In this document: one piece after another, positions 1 to 12,090 of the stretch
Layout: every line of letters starts with the position of its first letter
How positions within the stretch are numbered: the stretch's first letter is position 1
Source: Sclerodactyla briareus
Taxonomy: Eukaryota; Echinodermata; Holothuroidea; Dendrochirotida; Sclerodactylidae
Assembly: GCA_026419785.1 (NCBI GenBank)
Contig: JAODTK010005793.1
Location: 1 to 64,000 of the forward strand
Direction of reading: 5' to 3'
DNA: 64,000 nucleotides
Position numbers and translations under genes: made by a program
The notes under the pieces: model-generated
Database searches by the model: none
What the model was told of the DNA's origin: nothing
What the model saw: only the letters and a program-made list of their open reading frames with translations

Positions 1-480
1 TCGGGAGCCATGGTAGACCACAATCCACCAGTTTCGTGAAAATCCTACAAACTTGAAAAATTCGCAAATTATGCAAAATAGACCACTAATTAGCATATTT
101 TAGGGCTGAAATCAATCAGTTTCACCCTGCCAACCAGTCTACATGCCAAACTACATCACTGTAAGCACATACGGTTCTTTTCGTATCTGGGTCTTAACGA
201 CTTAACAAACTTACATAAAATGTAAAAAGCTAATTACATACCCAACTAATGATTTCGCTGCCCAAAATCTAATCAGAATCGTGTCAGCAAACCCAACCCC
301 TATGCTACACACAAAATTTCGTCATAATCGACCTCACGGCTTTTGTGAGAAATCCTGCCTAACGAGAAAGTGGACATACACACACACAACACACACCACA
401 CACACACAAACACCACACGCCAAGTGACCACTAAGTCTCTCGCCCTGAATTTCATTCCACGGCGAGACAAAAAGTGGGAG
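1..480 (+). repeat. Dispersed repeat A, with (CA)n segment
   Basis: The sequence up to about 480 closely matches 46,620-47,060: the words GTGAAAATCC, AAATTATGCAAA and CCTAACGAGAA, a CA-rich run (365-418), then GTGACCACTAAGTCTC and a CATTC..GGCGA end. It begins outside the window. There is no coding potential. This is one of three loci of the family here; see also 10,490-11,200 (inverted) and 45,170-47,290. Confidence 0.8.
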
Positions 481-1450
481 CGGAAAAGAAAAAAGGAGTA
501 GAAAAAGAGAAAGGGGAAGAGGAATTAATGGAGGGGAAGGAGGGGTAACAAAAACCGACCCTCAAAACTTAAAAGTGACGTAGTCTATTGTCCATATACG
601 CAAATAAACTGTGTCGACAAATGTTCCCACGATTTTAGCACTATCCCTCCCCCCTCCCCCGCTGGTCCAATCAGTTTACATCATCAGCTCCAGTATCTCG
701 GGTGATAACATAATTTGATCGAGGCCTGAAGCACCCCCCCCCCCCCATCCACCCACTTACGGCTATAAGGGAGAAAGTCCCTTGGGGTTAATGATTATTT
801 TCGGTGGATCCTCCCACAGGCAGTGCCATCATCGAGTTGAATCGAGAAAACTCGAGTGCGCACTCTCGGGCAGTCGGGGCGGGCGAAGATTGTAGAAATG
901 AGAGGGCAGAGCAGCGCGTTCCAGACCAAGTTTTTTTTTTTTTTGGGGGTGGGGGGGGGGGGGGATTGGAGGAGGCTTGAGCACCCATAATACGCATAGA
1001 ACATAAATCTAACACAAACCTCGAACATTTCTTTTTTTGGGGGGGGGAGGGGGGGGGGTTGGAGCACTTTTCATTTTTTTTGTGGCGGGGGGGGGGGGCA
1101 GGGACCGCGCCTGGTAGAACCGCAACACCTGGAGCCGGGTGACGCAAAAGTCAAAAGTTAACTGAGTGCCCTCAAAAAATTGTGGTTTCTCCGTAAAGCT
1201 TTATTGGAATTTGTAGGCACTTTTTGAGATTTGCTATTTTATTCGAATACATATGACAATCTCAACTTTTCAATGTCTAGCGCCCCTAACAAAACTAAGC
1301 TTTGACAAGATCAGGAACAGGAAGATTGGGAAGTGGCCTTTTCTTAACCCTAGGGGGCTTATATTCCGAAATTTCTGTGTACACTACTCACCAACCGATG
1401 CTGTCTCTCCCGCTCAAATATTGACTCAAACGACCATACATGAGATTACA
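481..1450. other. Low-complexity stretch, no gene seen
   Basis: Purine-rich tract (470-545) followed by repeated C and G homopolymers at 731-746, 932-964, 1038-1060 and 1086-1098. Open frames across these runs are proline- or lysine-rich artefacts of homopolymers. No gene or element end was recognised. Confidence 0.5.
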
Positions 1451-1452
1451 CT

Positions 1453-1520
1453 AGCCCGTGGCGTCGCCAAGAGGAGGGGGGCTTGCCCCCTCGAAAACTT
1501 GTGCCCTCCCCCCCCAATGA
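1453..1520 (+). repeat. GTGGCGT..CC plus G-run/C-run module
   Basis: CGTGGCGTCGCCAAGAGG, a GGGGGGCTTGCCCCC palindrome and a later C-run. The same layout (GTGGCG word, G-run, short C-run) recurs near 12,990 and, inverted, near 33,170; a weak GTGGCG-like end lies at 14,780. It looks like the edge of a dispersed element. Confidence 0.4.
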
Positions 1521-2750
1521 GATTTGTGATTTTCGAGAGACAATTCTGTAGTCAGTATTCGAAGATCGATCAGTTTGTATAATAGACCTGGCTGTTCTGT
1601 TGTTTATTATGAACAAGAAAAGGTAGTAATTGTGCCAAGTTGGCCTAAATGCACTGAAAGTGTATAAAGTTTTGTGCTTCGCGCGTGTGTAGCTAATGTG
1701 GAAATTCGTTTCCGTTCCTCTCCCCTCTCCCGAAATCTCTGCAAGCTCTATGGCAAATTTCTGCTCATTGCCCCCTAGCTTATACATATTGAGGTGGAAA
1801 TATACAATAACATTCTCATTCACCTTGAAAACTACCATCAACCGCTTTTGGATTACTAAACCCTAAAAAACATAGACTCTTGTCCTTCTTTCCTTTCTCT
1901 CTCCAACCACGGGCAATTTTGTAACTGCTAGCCCAGGCTATCGAGACTTGCTTGGATGATCAACGCGCGTTTTCTTCTCCAGGAAACTACTACTCGGAAA
2001 GTTCCCCTGCTCTCTATTGCATAACGTTTATATCATGATTGTGACAGAGAGCTAGAGCTGGCTAAATGTCCTAAAATTTTTTCTGCTGGATCATGATTTT
2101 TCTCAATCTTTAAAAAAAAATTGCTTTGTTAAAGTCTTAAAGTCAGTAGATGCATGGAGGTAAATAACTTCGCCCAGATGACCAATGAATCAAGGGACTT
2201 GTGTTTCGAAACTCAACAATCGACACTCAAGAGAGCGCAACCACCGAAAGGGCGGGGGGGGGGGGTTATGACCCCAAAAGTTATGGAGGCCTAAATAACT
2301 GTTTTTGTTTTTTTTTTCCTGCCCACACAGAAGATGCTCAACTTGCTTCGGACCCCCAACTTTCGCCGTTGTTGACAACACAATTGAGGAATTTAACCAT
2401 TGTGTTTGGGTGTACTAGTGTCCGTGTTGTTAATTTAGTGTCCTTTTGTGACCGCATCATTTTTCATTTCGTAGTTTCCTGGTAGGATGTCATTTTATTC
2501 CAATTCAACTCGTCTCTAACGTTCACTTGTAGCTACTTTGTGTATCATTTCATTGCATACGGAGATTGCGCCTATCCTGACAGGTATGCTGAGGCCTTAC
2601 ACTAGCCGCAAATATGTACCGGGGGTCCTCCGGCTCGAGAATACACTACCCTCCTCCTGGCAATCCCATTATCTGCCTGAGCAATCCATCATTCCACGGT
2701 ACACAAAAGACGGAGCTTAAGGCTACCATAATCTACTTACTCGATTCAGT
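1521..2750. other. No gene recognised
   Basis: AT-leaning sequence with one CTTCGCGCG word at 1,676 and a G-run at 2,255-2,265. Frames on both strands were considered and none resembles a known protein. Confidence 0.4.
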
Positions 2751-3630
2751 CGCTGCTCTGGCTATATAGATCCCACCGGTGACAGTGCTTGGGAGGATAT
2801 TTGATTTTGGAATTGAAAAGACACCTCCCACTAACGAAGAAGAACACGGGCAGGTAAATTTAGGGATTGGTCACTTAAATTCAAAGAGTCCGAACGTCCC
2901 AATGTGAACCTAGGCAATCCTGAATGTACGGGCTAGCCTGATCAATCCCCCGTGAAGTTCCCTTTGGCTCTCACCAATTTGCCTTCCACTGTGCTAAAAT
3001 CCGATGGTTTTGATCCTTTTGTGGAGAGTATCTCGACATTTTCCTTGCTACCGAGACTTGGATTAAGGAGACCGACGATATCACTCGGTGTAGTTGACTG
3101 TTGGGGGGGGGGGGGGGATAGGTTGCTTTGATCAACCCTTCGTTTGGGCTAAGAAATATGGGGTGGGACAAGCATTCTTTTCAAGTCGGGGGGGGACCAT
3201 TCACGTCATCCGTAAAGACCATGGGGAAAGGGATAGTTTTGAATTCTCGGAGTGGTCCTTACGTTCCTAAGAATTCCAATGTTGTTATTGCTGTCATGCA
3301 TTACCGTATAACCGTATTCTATTGCTCATCCAGTGTCAACTGCTAGGTTTCCTAATGAGTTTCGAAGAATTTTTTCATCGTGCTCCTCAATTGCGACCAT
3401 CCCTATCAACTGCTGGGACTTTACACATTTGGCCTTTAGGTGTCATTGACCAACACTAAGACCTCAGCCTTTTGGTGAATCGCGGACATGCTGCTGGGTC
3501 CTGTCCAAGTGTTTGGGCGAGAACGTCGATTATCGGTCCTTTGTTTACCACCCCTCGGCATTGTCATTAGTGACTCTGCTTCTCGCAGCCCGAGGTCATT
3601 AAAGCTTGGCTTGGCATACGGGTTCATGAA
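2750..3630 (+). mobile_element. Decayed LINE endonuclease fragment (L2/CR1-like)
   Basis: Broken plus-strand frames preserve pieces that look like an APE-type endonuclease of an L2/CR1-like LINE: an LNSKSPNV-like start near 2,875, then a T.TWIKETDD-like stretch near 3,050-3,085 (family LTETWL), then a GVGTSILFKSGG-like segment near 3,160-3,195 (family GGG(V/G).FR), SFEFSEWSL near 3,235-3,260, and a weak HALPYNR-like piece (family IYRPP). Frames shift repeatedly and a G-run interrupts at about 3,103-3,118. No reverse transcriptase follows. The assignment rests on order and spacing of weak motifs. Confidence 0.45.
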
Positions 3631-4244
3631 AAATCACTTGGGTGGTAGTCCGTCGGTCGCGTTATCTGAACAAAAAAAAAGCCTCCGTGTTTTTTTGGCT
3701 CTATTGTGCTTCCAATCCTGCTATATTCTAGTGGCGCCTGACGCTCACTCCTGGGCTGAGACGGCGATCGGTTTCTATTTTTTTACCTCACTTCGCCGCA
3801 ATCCTCGGTTACCGCCTGGCAGGATCACGTATCTAATGCCAGGGTTCTCGGAGATGCGGGGATGGTGAAGGTTAACTGCCTAATTCGTCCGCGATCGCCA
3901 ACTGCGCGTCTTTGGGCGTATGGCGCGCTTCCCGGCAACTAACCTCGCCCACCATGTCCTGTGTGAACGGGATCAGGTGGGGTTGGGGCCGAACGCCGGG
4001 ACGCCCCTGTAGCTCATAGTTGGGACAGCTTCGAGGGTCCCTCGGCAGTTAGAGGGGGGGGGGGGGGGGGGATTGGGCCAGGGCCAGGCTTGTGTCACTT
4101 GTCCGGAGAGGCGTGCGATTGGAAGCGGTGGGGGATGCCGGCTAGGTGCCTTCCCGGCATGTGTTCCATGATTGAGTGAATGAATGAGTGAGTGTAGCAT
4201 AGTGAGTGGGGGAGTGAGTGAGTGAAAGAGTTGGCGGTGCAACA
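3631..4244. other. No gene recognised
   Basis: GC-richer sequence with a G-run at 4,053-4,070 and a GAGTGAGTGAGTG-like tract at 4,170-4,230. The longer open frames are low-complexity. It may be flank of the preceding LINE fragment or a lead-in to the minisatellite that follows. Confidence 0.35.
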
Positions 4245-5345
4245 GTAGGATTGGTGGAGCATGTTACGCCGTTTTTGTTTGCAGTCCTGACGGCCGTCCG
4301 GTACCATGAGGAGGATTGGTGGTGCCATGTGAGCCGAGTGATTGCGGTCCACGACACCCTGAGGCGCCACAGGGAGGATTGGTGGTGCAATGCGAGCCGA
4401 GTGATTGCACTTCACGGCACTGGCGGCGCCACAGAGTGAGGATTGGTGGTACAATGCTCCTAAGATGGTGGTTGCGAACCAAGACACTGGCGGCGCCACA
4501 GGGAGGTTGGTGGTGCCAACTCGCCGATAGGTTGCGTACACGATCAACTGGAGGCGCCACAGGGAGGATTGCTAGTGCCATGTGAGACAAGTGGCTGCAC
4601 TTCACGGACTGGCGGCGCCAAGGGAGGATTTGGGGTACAATGTCGAGCCGCGAGGTTGCGAACCAAGACACTGCGCGCCAGGGAGATGGTGGTGGCCATA
4701 CGAGCCGAGAGGTTGCGTACCACGACACTCTGGAAGGCGTCACAGGGAGGATTGCTAGAGCCATGTTGAGACAAGTGGCTGCCCTTCACGGACTGGCGGC
4801 GCCACAGGGAGGATTGGTTGGTGGTTATCAATGCGAGCCGAGAGGTTGCGAACCAGACACCTGGCGGGCGCCACAGGGAGGATTGGTGGTGCAATGCGAT
4901 CCGAGTGGTTGCGTACCACGACACTGGAGGCGCCACAGGGATGATTGCTAGAGCCAGTGAGACAGGTGGCTGCACTTCACGCAAACCTGGCGGCGCACAG
5001 GGAGGCTTGGTTGGTACCATGCTAGCCCGAGAGGTTGCGAACCAAGAACACTGGCGGCGCCACAGGGAGGATTGGTGGTACCCATGCTAGCCGAGAGTGG
5101 TTGCGAACCACGACACTGGGCAGGCGAGGGGGGAGGATTGTTGAGCCCCCCCATATGTGGAGCCGAGTGCTTGGCGGTCCCCCACAGCGGTGGCCACAGC
5201 GAGGGTTGTTCGGCCATGTGAGTGGAGATTGCGATCCACAGCACTGGCGCGCCAGCAGAGAGGATGTAGAGCCATGTCAAGCCGAGTGATCATATCGACG
5301 ACACTGGTGGTGTTTTTGCCGTAAGATTGGAGAGCCATGCAGCCC
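4245..5345 (+). repeat. 62-bp minisatellite, about 16-17 copies
   Basis: Tandem units of about 60-64 bp built on GGAGGATTGGTGGTGC, then AATGCGAGCCGAG, then GGTTGCG(T/A)ACCA, then CACTGGCGGCGCCACAG. GAGGATTG-like starts fall near 4,310, 4,373, 4,437, 4,561, 4,622, 4,747, 4,808, 4,878, 4,939, 5,001, 5,065 and 5,132. Units differ by small indels and are most diverged at both ends. Overlapping frames on both strands are artefacts of the repeat. Confidence 0.92.
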
Positions 5346-5815
5346 CAGTTTTACAAGAGCTAGCCCCCACTTAATTGATCTAAATCTCCATATGAAAATA
5401 GGTATTATTCACATCAGATGGTGTGTTGTGTAAATTTTTGTATCTCCCCGCCCAGCCCCAATTCCTTCCCTCGGTATTGACCTTGATATCCCCTGATTCC
5501 GAGGTATTACAAATGCTTACAGAGATCGTAGCACCCTGGCCATCAGCATACATATCTCGCCTTTTTCATCTGTCACTGTCCACTGTGGTCTTAATTCCGG
5601 GAGGTGGCTCCACCCCAGGGCGACCATCGTATCGACATGTTGTTGTCTCCCACTGCGGGTAACGCCAAGCTTCTCCGTATTCCCAAGACATAGTACTGCT
5701 GGGCAAATAAGTACTCACAGTAGGGAGTATAATCGTAGAGCACTATAGCGGATACTAATATAAATGAATATGATGTAAATGTGTATGGCGTACATTAAAG
5801 TCTCGGTGCCGTTAC
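5346..5815. other. No gene recognised
   Basis: Unique-looking sequence between a minisatellite and a microsatellite. One 79-codon frame at 5,423-5,662 resembles nothing I know. Confidence 0.35.
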
Positions 5816-5819
5816 CAAA

Positions 5820-6035
5820 TCACCATTCCTTCTTACCTACCTTCCCTACCTACCATACCTGCCTACCTACCTACCTACCAACCGACTGTACTCAACACTA
5901 CCTCTGTAACTACCATCCATCCACCCACCCACACTCCCGCCATCATCCATACATCCCTCTACCCTCCATTCATCTATCCATCCATACAAACCATCCATCC
6001 ATCTCTTCCATCCATCCATCCATACAAGTTCACTG
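5820..6035 (+). repeat. Compound microsatellite (CCTA)n / (CATC)n
   Basis: CTACC-type units (about 5,833-5,882) pass into ATCC/CATC-type units (about 5,910-6,030) with interruptions. The encoded threonine/histidine-rich and tryptophan/aspartate-rich frames are artefacts. Confidence 0.85.
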
Positions 6036-6429
6036 GCCCCCGAGAATCCACATAGCCAAAATAAAAAAACAACAATGGTTTTTTTCGACGCTACTGCCAC
6101 GGCAATTCACATAAAAGTTTCCAGCATGGATTTCAAGTTGCGCATAAATTATAGCAAATGATCCCCAGAAAATAAGTGAGGCTATCGTGTGAAGTATGCG
6201 ATAATGAGGTGCTGAGATGTTCTAGCGCCAAAAATGATGGAAGATGGGTTGCTAAGATTTCTCTGAGCGGTTGAATTTTTTATGATTTCATATGTAATTA
6301 TTTCATTCATTGTCTGCATGCATTTTAACTGCTCGCTGTTCATTGTCTCTTTTAAGTACTGTTTTACAATTAAATACATTCTTTTCGTTCATCTTTTTTT
6401 TAAGCTCCTTATCAACCACTGTATTTTTT

Positions 6430-6745
6430 TAGATACTGATGGCTGAATGATATTTATCCATATGCCCACTCCGACAATCCCGGAGAGGGAGTTTCATTTC
6501 AGCGCAGATTGTACTCCAGTTCCTCCAAGGTACCCAATTATCGGCCTGGGTAGGGGAGCAATGAAGACAAAGTGCCTCGCTGCAAGAATCCCACAAGCGA
6601 GTCTCTTGATTTTCTTGCGATTCGAACCCTCGATCTGTAGTCCAACCAGCTCTGCCGACTGAGCAGCCCGTACTCATATCCCTGTATGGGTTGCCACGTG
6701 GTTTCTTGGTGTCCCGCCTCGTAAAGTAATAATGTACTCATATAC
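6430..6745 (-). mobile_element. tRNA-derived SINE (family 1)
   Basis: On the minus strand an A-box-like CTCAGTCGGCAGAGCTGG (within 6,646-6,668) and a B-box GGTTCGAATC (6,619-6,628) lie at tRNA-like spacing, the internal promoter of a polymerase III SINE. The body continues GGCACTTTGTCTTCATTGC and ACCCAGG..GATAATTGGGTACCT, shared with the copy at 43,000-43,322. It does not fold as a complete tRNA, so it is not called one. Confidence 0.72.
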
Positions 6746-6749
6746 TCCA

Positions 6750-7530
6750 CCAGGTTAACCGGCTACTGCTGTATTTCTATAGTGTATACCCCTGAAGACG
6801 ATTCGATGACTCCACTTACCAGGTGTCGAACTGCTTGAACTAATGAATACACTTTAGTAGTGATATTATCGTCCGGTGTCAGAGTAACAACAGCCAAAAG
6901 ACTGCGACGTTCGCAAGGAACTCCGATGAACAATCATCCAGTGCAATTCGCTAATCCCTACGATATATCGTCACAAATTAATATGTCCAATGTAAAATTA
7001 GTTTGATATACCGTGGGACATTTCATTTATCGTGACGCCACTGCGAGCGGCATCATCTAACATGAACACGCATGTTAGGGTTGTTCTCTAAAAAAGCTTC
7101 CGTCGTTTTGGTAGCCAATGCTGTTGTTTGTCGTTCCATACATGAGTGTTTGAAGTGCGAGCTTTTTCCTTGTTTCTTTCTTGTGTGTGAAGATGAAAAG
7201 TTTCACGTACCCTTAGAAAATTCTTGTAACGTCTCCTGCTGGTAGCCTAACTCGGAGCTCATCGGTACCGGCGTCGTAATTGGCATTGTAGCTACCCACA
7301 TCGCCACGAAGCCCCCTGTTTAGCGACTGACCACGACAAAAACCGCTACGATCCATCGATTGCTACGATGCTACGATGTCCTCTAGAATCTGCTCGCAGA
7401 ACACTGCCGGTACTCTTCAGACGCACAATCTTCTCCCCCCCGCCCCCATGTAATCTAATATCCTGTGCAATGGCTAGGGCCCATGAGCATTCCTATACCT
7501 GGAGAGGCAACGCGCTCAATATAGTTTAGC
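6750..7530. other. No gene recognised
   Basis: No long frames and no repeat identified, apart from a short GCTACGAT duplication at 7,335-7,380 and a C-run at 7,434-7,441. Confidence 0.35.
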
Positions 7531-9910
7531 AATTTGAAATATTACTTTATGTACTACTTTCTACAAGCACAAACCTTGAGCATAGCAACACTTATCGAGA
7601 ATTTTCACATAGCCTAATCCACCACATAATCCTATCGGAAGTCAAATTGACTATTCCATAGCCCCCATTAAACTTCAAATCTTTTAAAAACACCCGACTC
7701 TCTACATACAATGGCTCCATATCTAAGCACTGATCACAAAATCATCTAATAGTAAAATTCACCCTACAACAGCTCCACGAGAATGAAATTTTATCCTTCA
7801 TAAGGATGTTAGAAATAGTATTCAAGTCATCTGAACAAACAAATTGCCCTACAATGAAAGTGTAATACCGGCTCTGATGAAGCACATTTTTCTGAGTCAC
7901 CTCAAGCTAACTGGAATAAATCTGCATCACTTCATCAGCCTAGAAAATGCTGAAACATGACCCACCCCCAGGAAAAGTTCGTTTCAATAATACTGCAAAG
8001 AGCAACTATCCAAAAACAGAAGATCTCATACTTACAAATCGACAACTGTAAAAATATACCTAAGAAGATAGAGTTAAAAACTAAAAGGAATACAAAATAA
8101 AAAAACAAGCATTCCCTAGTCAAGCAGGCCACATGAACCAAAACCGTAATTGAACGAAATTACTGAAGAGGACAGAGTAAGGATGACCCTCACCGCTTCT
8201 TTAAAACAAAAAGTAGTGCACAAAAAAGTACGAATGATCCAATTCAATTAAATTGGATGATGAAATCGTTGGAGATACAGATGCAAAAATTAAGAAATCA
8301 GCCAACATTTTGAAAACACTTTCAACTGTAACAACGCAGAACCAAAACCAAACGTTCTCCCAGGAAACTAAGCAAACCATTTGATGAAATGAAATTAAGC
8401 GAGCGGTTGTCATCAGTAAAAAGAATAACCCATGTTGTGACCAAATCACAGCTTAACATCTCAATATGCCCCCTGCAACCCATAAATACCTAGCTGAGAT
8501 ACTGAATAACATAGCCGCAACCGGAGAAATACATAGAAATTGAAACAAGAATCTTAAAACAACCACTTCAAAACCAGGAAAAACTAGAGGCCTAAAAAGT
8601 TAATACCTGTGATCTTGTTGTCAACCCTTAGGAAAATCCTCGCAATTTGGATTAACAAGGAGAATCCACCCCCTAATTGATGAACACATACTGAGCATAC
8701 CCGTCACCCAAACAGCCTATACCCTCAGTTAGATGCACTGCTGAGCTCGTGTTCGCTTTCAAAATTTTAGCTGAAAAAGCCGTAAACTTAATAGTATAAT
8801 ACATCAACCTTCTCTTGTCTGTGACATTAGCAAGGCGCCTCAAAGCTACGATCCAAAGAGGCACACTAAAAATGATTTGCAAACAGATTCGTCCGATAGC
8901 GACGACTCTATCTCTTCATTCACTTTACTGAAGCGATGTTTCCTACACGGTCGAATAAAGACGCCACACTAGGAAATCCTTTAGCACGAACATCGGTCCC
9001 CCCAGGTACAGTGCGAGTGCATTATTCGTTATAACATACCTGGCCAAGTCTTTGAAATCGGATGAAAATGACACTGATGCAGTTATCCAACCTTCTCTTA
9101 GTTGATCATGACTACAGCGCAAATAGTAATACCGAGAACTTTTTCACCGTGGACCAACAATACGCGATTATACCTCTTGGGCATCGACTGGAGAACATAT
9201 TTCAAGCCATCGAAGAGCGAGTGAGTGAGAAACGTACAAAAGAAATCTAAAATAAACAGCAAAAAAGTGAGAAATTTTCAATCACAAGAACATGGCAATG
9301 GAAGTTGGAAGAAAGTACATATTTAGGAAGTTTGTTAGGAACCGTAGAGACATCAACAGGAGAATTGGTATAACCAACACCGCTTTCATCACTCTATCAA
9401 CAATTTTCAAAGCAGACGAGTAAGTACAAGCATCAAACTCCGATTTTCGATGCCCTATACAGAGTATTTTTCTGTAAAATTGCGACTTTGGGTACACGAA
9501 AATCTTTATTACAAAATTGACACTTTCCAAAGTAAGACTACTCCCAATGTTCTCACCATCAGATGGACCAATAACAATTGAATCCAAACGACGAACTCTA
9601 TAATGTGACCAACTAAATCCTTGGTCTCCGTAGAGCACATATACGTTTGGATTTTGGGTCACTTCGAGACTCCAAGAAGAGCCCAGCGAAGATCGCTCTG
9701 ATAGAAGCATTGAGACATACTACAAGCCAGTTTGGAGACCTGTTGACTACTTTTCCGGAAAAATCAAATCTCATTGCAGGGACATCAACATTAACAGTTT
9801 CGAGGAAGCAGTAAACCTTGCGCAAGATCCGTGATACGTGGCGGAGATTGATCACTGAACATGTCGGATAGACAGACTCAACCTACTACTACTACTACTA
9901 CTACTAATTT
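7530..9910 (+). pseudogene. Unidentified coding-like decayed region ending in (CTA)n
   Basis: This A- and C-rich stretch contrasts with its flanks and has protein-like word use on the plus strand, for example LTGINLHHFISLENAE near 7,910-7,955 and VDQQYAIIPLGHRLEN near 9,150-9,200, interrupted by many stops. It ends at a (CTA)n tract (9,884-9,907), as a retroelement tail might. I cannot name the family. It could be a dead transposon; a host pseudogene is less likely because no introns are apparent. Confidence 0.3.
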
Positions 9911-10490
9911 GAAAATGTCCCCCACCCCGGACTTACACGCGATCACCCCGGCTGGTGCGTTAAAGTGCCTGACCATCTACGGTATGAGTTACTCTACCGG
10001 GACAATTGACGCCTGAATTTCCCCCTGGACCCTAGGCGCCAAGGTACATTGCGCGTTCGAAGGTTTTTGCGCGTGAGCTGAGTAGGCTACTAGGCAACAT
10101 TGATATGTGTCCGCCTGCGGGGGCATAACCAGTGCTATCTGTATTGGGCGCACTCTGTCCCCCTGGCCTGGTCCTACCGTAGCTTGGTGTTCAGACTTGT
10201 TAAGACACCCTGGCCGATTGCGCTTTCCTTTTCTGTGTCAGCCTTTTCACATTTCGGAGGTGCGCCCGCAGTTGACCGGCAGTGTTTCAACACCGTAATA
10301 ACGTCTTGTCCAGATTGTCAGGCCCCAGCGGGCCTCTTACAAGACGAGTTGCTTCCAATAGAGGAGGGAGCCAATCACGGACCAGATAGAGTTCACACCC
10401 CAGACAATTGGACAAGACGATTATATTCACAACTGTGGGGTGTCAATCAAAGTGCTTCTTCGTCTCGCCGGATGAAATTCAGGAAGGAAA
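9911..10490. other. No gene recognised
   Basis: GC-richer than its neighbours. A 131-codon frame at 10,100-10,495 (+) has no recognisable domain and overlaps another frame. I give it no product. Confidence 0.3.
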
Positions 10491-11200
10491 CTTAGTGGTC
10501 ACTATGGCGTGTGTGTTATGTGTGTGTGTGTCTGTCACACTTTCTCGTTAGCAGGATTGCTCACAACAGTGAAGGCCGTTGTAACGAAATTTTGTGGTGT
10601 AAGCACGGGGGGGTTGGTGATGGTGTACACGATGATTAGATTGGGCAGCCAATTCCTTAATTGGGCAATTACTTATTTCATGTAATTTATTGTTGAAAGC
10701 TCGTTAGCAAGATTACGCAAGAAATTATGTGCGACAGCGATGTAGTTTTGGCTTGTAGGACCTGAATGACAAGTAGATGAACTAATTAGGTTTTCAGCAT
10801 GGAATATGCTATTAATGGTCTGATTTGCATAATTCTGCGAAATTTTTCCAAGTTGTCGGATTTCACGGACTTGGGTGATGTGGTCACATTGTTCCCGAAA
10901 ATGTTAAAGTAAAGCTCCGGGGTCACTGGAGGTCATTAATGTGTGTCTAATTAGCATAATTTTTATGCAATTTTTGAAAGTTTTTTGGATTTTCCACCAA
11001 ACTTGGTAGATGTGTCCACCTTCGATCCAGATCATTTGAAGGTACAGCTGGGGGTCAGTAGAGGTCATTGTATGTGTTCAATTTGCATAATAAATCCCAA
11101 TTTCCAACTTGTAAGAATTTCGCCAAAATCAGTAGGTATGGTCGCGCGGGTATTTCATTGATCGGTAGTGTTCAGACACATGATTGAGCCGCGTGCAGAC
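10490..11200 (-). repeat. Dispersed repeat A, inverted copy
   Basis: A (GT)n run (10,509-10,532) followed by CTTTCTCGTTAGCAGGAT is the reverse of the (CA)n and CTAACGAGAA end seen near 360-420 and 46,960-47,000. Further in are TTTGCATAATT and TGGATTTTCCACCAAACTTG, the inverse of the family's AAATTATGCAAA and GTGAAAATCC words, repeated with GGTCATTAATGTG / GGTCATTGTATG at 10,930-11,080. Confidence 0.72.
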
Positions 11201-11424
11201 ATGGGATGTTCTAACAAGAGATGCGCAAGTCACTTCTGGGATGTTCCTATATGATTATCAATGAAAGAAGATGGGTCTCCTTCACTCCTATTGTTTCCTT
11301 AAGACTGGCTTTACCAGCTGGGGTATCAGTCTTATCATTGGACGTTGGTCGATGTCCTGCGAGGGGATCAGTTAGTTACATAAACAAAACAACTGACAAT
11401 TACAAATCGCTATCTTGAGGTGGA

Positions 11425-12090
11425 GGAGTGAGGCGACGGGGGTAGGCTTACCACCTGGCGGGATCTTTGATTTTTTTTTTCATGCTACTTCGATGCGCTC
11501 ATCCGCATGGAAAACAGTTTCACACTCTTGAAAAAACACAACAAGGGACCTGCGAAACAGGAGAGAATCTTTATTCAGTGAAGCATGGAGGGTGGCTATG
11601 CCCCTCGCCTTAACAGGGAGATTGTGGCGACGGGGGTAAGTCTACACCTGCGGATCTATGATTTTTTTTATTTTTTATTAATAGTGCGAACCACTCGTTG
11701 AAAGTTGGGTTGCACAGTGCACATACCATCACTTTGACTGTATGATGGCACCCGTTGCGGCTTCGAAAATGCAGCCAGGATACACACGATTGCGTTTTTC
11801 ACAAAGAACATGATTCAATGAGAAAAGGCTGGTTCCAAAAGTGAATCTCCCAAATCTTTCCTAGCTTCTTCGATGAATGACCAAAATGTGTAAACTTCGT
11901 TGTCCTTGAAGGAAGGAGGTTGCGGCGACGGGGAAAGTCTACCCCTGGCGAGACCTTGATTTCTTGTTTTTTGGGTCAAATATGGTCTATTTGCCAATCT
12001 TTTTAAAACAGAGTATCTGGCAATCAGTTTCTGGGTGCGACCCACTTGTTGAAAGTTGGTGCGAGCAAGGTGCACATACTAGAGGGCAGG
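11425..12090 (+). repeat. GGCGACGGGG..TTGATTTTTT module, three tandem copies
   Basis: Copies start near 11,432, 11,626 and 11,923. Each has GGCGACGGGG, then GTCTACCCCTGGCG(or similar), then (C)TTTGATTTTTT. The second and third continue GTGCGAACCACTCGTTGAAAG / GTGCGACCCACTTGTTGAAAG and a GTGCACATACC end. The third is the longest (to about 12,080). Spacings are about 195 and 295 bp. No coding. Confidence 0.65.

Noticed and set aside
788-1147. Proline/lysine-rich frames on the minus strand
   Set aside because: They are generated by G/C and T homopolymer runs.
4095-5289. Many frames of 80-166 codons on both strands
   Set aside because: All are products of the 62-bp GC-rich minisatellite, with similar frames on both strands.
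6618-6668. Possible true tRNA gene on the minus strand
   Set aside because: A- and B-boxes are present but no full cloverleaf can be folded, and the body is shared with another SINE copy.
9613-9855. Minus frames of 80-142 codons near 9.3-9.9 kb
   Set aside because: They oppose the plus-strand coding-like signal and match no family.
10100-10495. 131-codon plus frame
   Set aside because: No recognisable domain, overlapping frame in another register, and it runs up to repeat A; not enough support for a gene.
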